Assembly (NCBI GenBank): GCA_024763595.1
Contig: JANTFK010000146.1
Span: 1-7,573, forward strand
DNA: 7,573 bases
DNA from: Bacteroidales bacterium
Lineage (GTDB): Bacteria > Bacteroidota > Bacteroidia > Bacteroidales > GCA-2748055
Reading direction: 5' to 3'
Shown here: in pieces, positions 7,176 through 7,573 of the stretch
Layout of the letters: each line of letters begins with the position of its first letter
Numbering within the stretch: the first letter of the stretch is position 1
Program-made: the position numbers and the translations under genes
Notes under the pieces: model-generated
The model's input: only the letters and a program-made list of their open reading frames with translations
What the model was told of the DNA's origin: nothing
Database searches by the model: none

Positions 7176-7573
7176 TTACAGACGCTTTTCAAATGCTTGC
7201 ATGGTATCGATCAGTGCCTCAACAGAGGACCTGGGCATGGCATTATAGACAGATGCCCTGAAACCTCCCACCGAGCGGTGTCCCTTGATGCCCGACATGC
7301 CCTTTTCGGTGGCAAAAGCAAGGAAATCGTCCTCCTTTTCCTTATACTCCGCTTTCATCACAAATGTCACATTCATGATGGAACGATCCGCTTCATTCTC
7401 AATGTTGGAAGTGAAAAGAGCATTCCTGTCGATCTCATCATACAGTATGGCAGCTTTCTCGATGTTCAACCTGTGCATGGCTTCTACGCCACCCTGCTCC
7501 TTATACCAGCGCAACGTGTGCAATGCCGCATAAATTGCCACACACGGAGGGGTATTGAACATGGATCCCTTGT
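7176..7573 (-). CDS. serC: Phosphoserine aminotransferase, C-terminal part (5' end outside window)
   Basis: About 132 codons are visible, roughly the last third of a protein that is normally about 360 residues. The gene runs off the right edge and the ATG ending at 7562 is internal, since the frame continues with KGS before it. Typical SerC sequence is present: KGSMFNTPPCVAIY and then GIKGHRSVGGFRASVYNAMP, whose HR (around 7280-7275) binds the substrate phosphate or carboxylate. The PLP-binding lysine lies upstream of the window. SerC converts 3-phosphohydroxypyruvate plus glutamate to O-phosphoserine and 2-oxoglutarate. In bacteria with DXP-dependent vitamin B6 synthesis it can also act on the 4-phosphoerythronate-derived 2-oxo acid. 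It is the most upstream visible gene of the cluster, so any promoter is beyond the right edge. Confidence 0.95.
   Translation of the reverse strand, partial: KGSMFNTPPCVAIYAALHTLRWYKEQGGVEAMHRLNIEKAAILYDEIDRNALFTSNIENEADRSIMNVTFVMKAEYKEKEDDFLAFATEKGMSGIKGHRSVGGFRASVYNAMPRSSVEALIDTMQAFEKRL

Larger units (their letters stand above)
3313..7573 (-). other. Probable operon serC-serA-DUF1015-yggS-DHOD-like
   Basis: Five genes lie head to tail on the - strand with gaps of 19, 3, 15 and 10 bases, read from serC downstream. None of these gaps can hold a promoter plus terminator, so one transcript is the simplest reading. Serine synthesis genes come first, PLP homeostasis next, and a flavoprotein of unknown role last. 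The promoter and any leader regulation lie outside the window. Cotranscription is inferred from spacing alone. Confidence 0.7.

Overview
The window looks like a chromosomal segment of a Bacteroidota bacterium, most likely a Bacteroidales/Marinilabiliales-type organism. The evidence is a secreted protein ending in the type B sorting domain of the type IX secretion system (T9SS), a short lysine-type 3-phosphoglycerate dehydrogenase like those of Bacteroides, a DUF1015 gene beside serA/serC, and starts without clear Shine-Dalgarno sites. Base composition is balanced and looks even across the window, and I see no sign of a mobile element.

Left part, + strand (1-3288). The first gene is the 3' portion of a large secreted, multidomain protein. 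It has cadherin-like/Ig-like domains, then four fibronectin type III-like domains, then the gliding-motility-associated C-terminal domain that directs T9SS export and surface attachment. Four bases after its stop begins a signal-peptide-bearing TPR protein of 400 residues, probably cotranscribed and probably periplasmic or envelope-located.

Right part, - strand (3313-7573, read right to left). This is a tight five-gene cluster: serC (3' end only), serA, a DUF1015 protein, a YggS/PROSC-family PLP-homeostasis protein, and a dihydroorotate dehydrogenase-like flavoprotein. Gaps between genes are 19, 3, 15 and 10 bases once the most likely starts are chosen, so one transcript is likely. SerA and SerC make 3-phosphohydroxypyruvate and then O-phosphoserine. 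YggS handles PLP, the cofactor SerC needs. DUF1015 and the DHOD-like protein have no assigned reaction, and their place in the cluster suggests a link to serine, phosphoserine or PLP metabolism.

The two blocks converge with only 24 bases between their stop codons and no recognisable terminator. Coding density is close to 100 percent, and no RNA gene, CRISPR array, insertion sequence or origin was seen. The main open questions are the activity of DUF1015 in this serine context, the DHOD-like enzyme lacking the catalytic cysteine, and the pairing of a T9SS cargo with a TPR protein. I do not see a clear new multi-gene system.
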